DNA of 60,000 bases from Owenia fusiformis (taxonomy: Eukaryota; Annelida; Polychaeta; Sabellida; Oweniidae), in the NCBI GenBank assembly GCA_903813345.2, contig CAIIXF020000009.1, forward strand, positions 23,091,759-23,151,758. Direction: 5' to 3'. The position numbers and the translations under genes are program-made. This document shows positions 59,034 to 60,000 of this stretch, in pieces; within the stretch, counting starts at the first letter, position 1; each line of letters opens with the position of its first letter. The notes beneath the pieces are model-generated. The model saw only the letters and a program-made list of their open reading frames with translations. It was not told the DNA's origin and searched no databases.

Positions 59034-59611
59034 AAGTAGATATATATAATATATGAGTTTACAATCCAGACAAAAAAGATAAAGGGACAGACAGACAGTC
59101 GATCAATTGATTTGCATAAACATCAGGTATACAAAAATACATAACTTTAAAATAATATCTTAATGATAATATATCAAAACTTGTACACAGCATCAAGAAA
59201 TATAAAAATGAGAGATATTTTGTACATTTTAATCAAATTACATATTTATGCTTAAAAAAAAAAAAATTTGTGGGGCCGGATATTGCAGAATATTTCAAGT
59301 ATTCTCTCTTTTATAAAGTAAATGTAGCTCAACTTTAAAGCTCAACTTTAAATTGTCTTGATAAGCAACATAAGAAGCACCAAGCAACATTTATGAAGTG
59401 AGTATCAAATTAAGAATTATCAAAGGGAGATGAACTTGATTACAAGGTGAGGAATCTTTATTGAAATATTCACACAGAGGGATAGCTTATACATGGTTGC
59501 TCATAAATATGGAATATTAGGCATTTCATAAAAATCAGTATATTGTCAGTTAAAAAATTGAATTGCATGAACGTATGAAAGTATTCATTCACCTAATTTA
59601 TCAACATATAC

Positions 59612-60000
59612 AGGGTGTCCCATAATTAATGATAATTTTGCTCTAAATTCTTTTTTGAAAAGGAATTCGCACAAATTAAAGGTAAGGATGTAAGCTTCAT
59701 TTTGCTATATCATATTTATCACTAAACACAACAATATTATATCTATGGTTGCCATAGTAACCTATATGCACGTTCTGCGGAGCAGTTTCACAGGTCACCA
59801 CATAATTAATTTTTAAAATTAATTTAGAAAAGTAGCCATTCTGCATCGTGGTAAGCCAGGTCCTCTCCTTCTTTATCCGATATGCAACAGATAGAGATGC
59901 TATGAGTATCAGAATGGCCATTCTGGGATATTGTTTGAAGCTCATTGTTATGATGATTGTACGGTGTTGCATGATTCTATATTGCTTTTATATTACTTAA
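59612..60000 (+). mobile_element. ACAGGGTGTCCC-terminal element entering from the right edge
   Basis: It begins ACAGGGTGTCCCATAATTAA at 59,612 and contains GGTTGCCATAGTAACC and TTCTGCGGAGCAGTTTCAC, matching the reversed element ending at 59,033. A - strand open frame (59,697-59,972, 91 codons) lies inside it. I do not recognise the product; it could be part of a transposon-encoded protein. It is cut by the window end. Confidence 0.5.

Larger units (their letters stand above)
43959..59588. other. Duplicated segment, copy B
   Basis: Direct-orientation homologue of 17,003-34,692. It lacks the 4-kb transposon and the 410-bp foldback cluster. It has a ~1.6-kb acceptor minisatellite, a longer donor minisatellite, a ~90-bp insertion near 47,075 and a ~1.15-kb insertion at 57,232-58,385. 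Confidence 0.92.

Overview
This window looks like nuclear DNA from an invertebrate animal. It is AT-rich, its genes are split by GT-AG introns (with one clear GC-AG intron), and it is full of miniature inverted-repeat elements, foldback sequences and minisatellites. The repeat landscape suggests a marine invertebrate, possibly a lophotrochozoan, but that is an inference; nothing here fixes the phylum.

Positions 1-15,000 (+ strand) hold nearly all of an RBBP6 orthologue, the metazoan counterpart of yeast Mpe1. Fifteen coding exons can be joined in one consistent reading frame from 2,272 to the stop at 14,493, giving 1,754 codons. They encode a CCHC zinc knuckle, a C4C4 RING finger, proline-rich exons, an RS domain and long charged repeats. 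The N-terminal DWNN (ubiquitin-like) exons were not found and must lie before the window. Its introns carry several MITE-like elements.

Positions 17,003-34,692 and 43,959-59,588 are two copies of one segment. Each carries, on the - strand, the same 16 exons: the C-terminal 756 residues of a very large protein that I assign to the ZZEF1 family. Both copies keep open frames and splice sites. They differ by a 4.05-kb TIR transposon present only in copy A (copy B shows the empty site), by minisatellite length, and by several insertions. Copy A has no upstream exons in the window. Either the 3' end of the gene was tandemly duplicated, or two divergent haplotypes were assembled end to end.

Between the copies (34,692-43,959) is a nest of repeats: a 1.2-kb pentanucleotide satellite, a CAGGAGAAAA satellite inside a larger repeat, and a 5.5-kb element. 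That element has long inverted repeats built of ~365-bp subterminal units and encloses a decayed reverse-transcriptase gene. This RT-inside-TIR structure is the strongest candidate for an undescribed system.

A second unusual theme is that two minisatellites in the ZZEF1-like gene are amplified copies of its own exon-intron boundaries: one of a 5' splice site and one of a 3' splice site. The second has grown to about 34 units in copy B, so it presents an array of decoy 3' splice sites.
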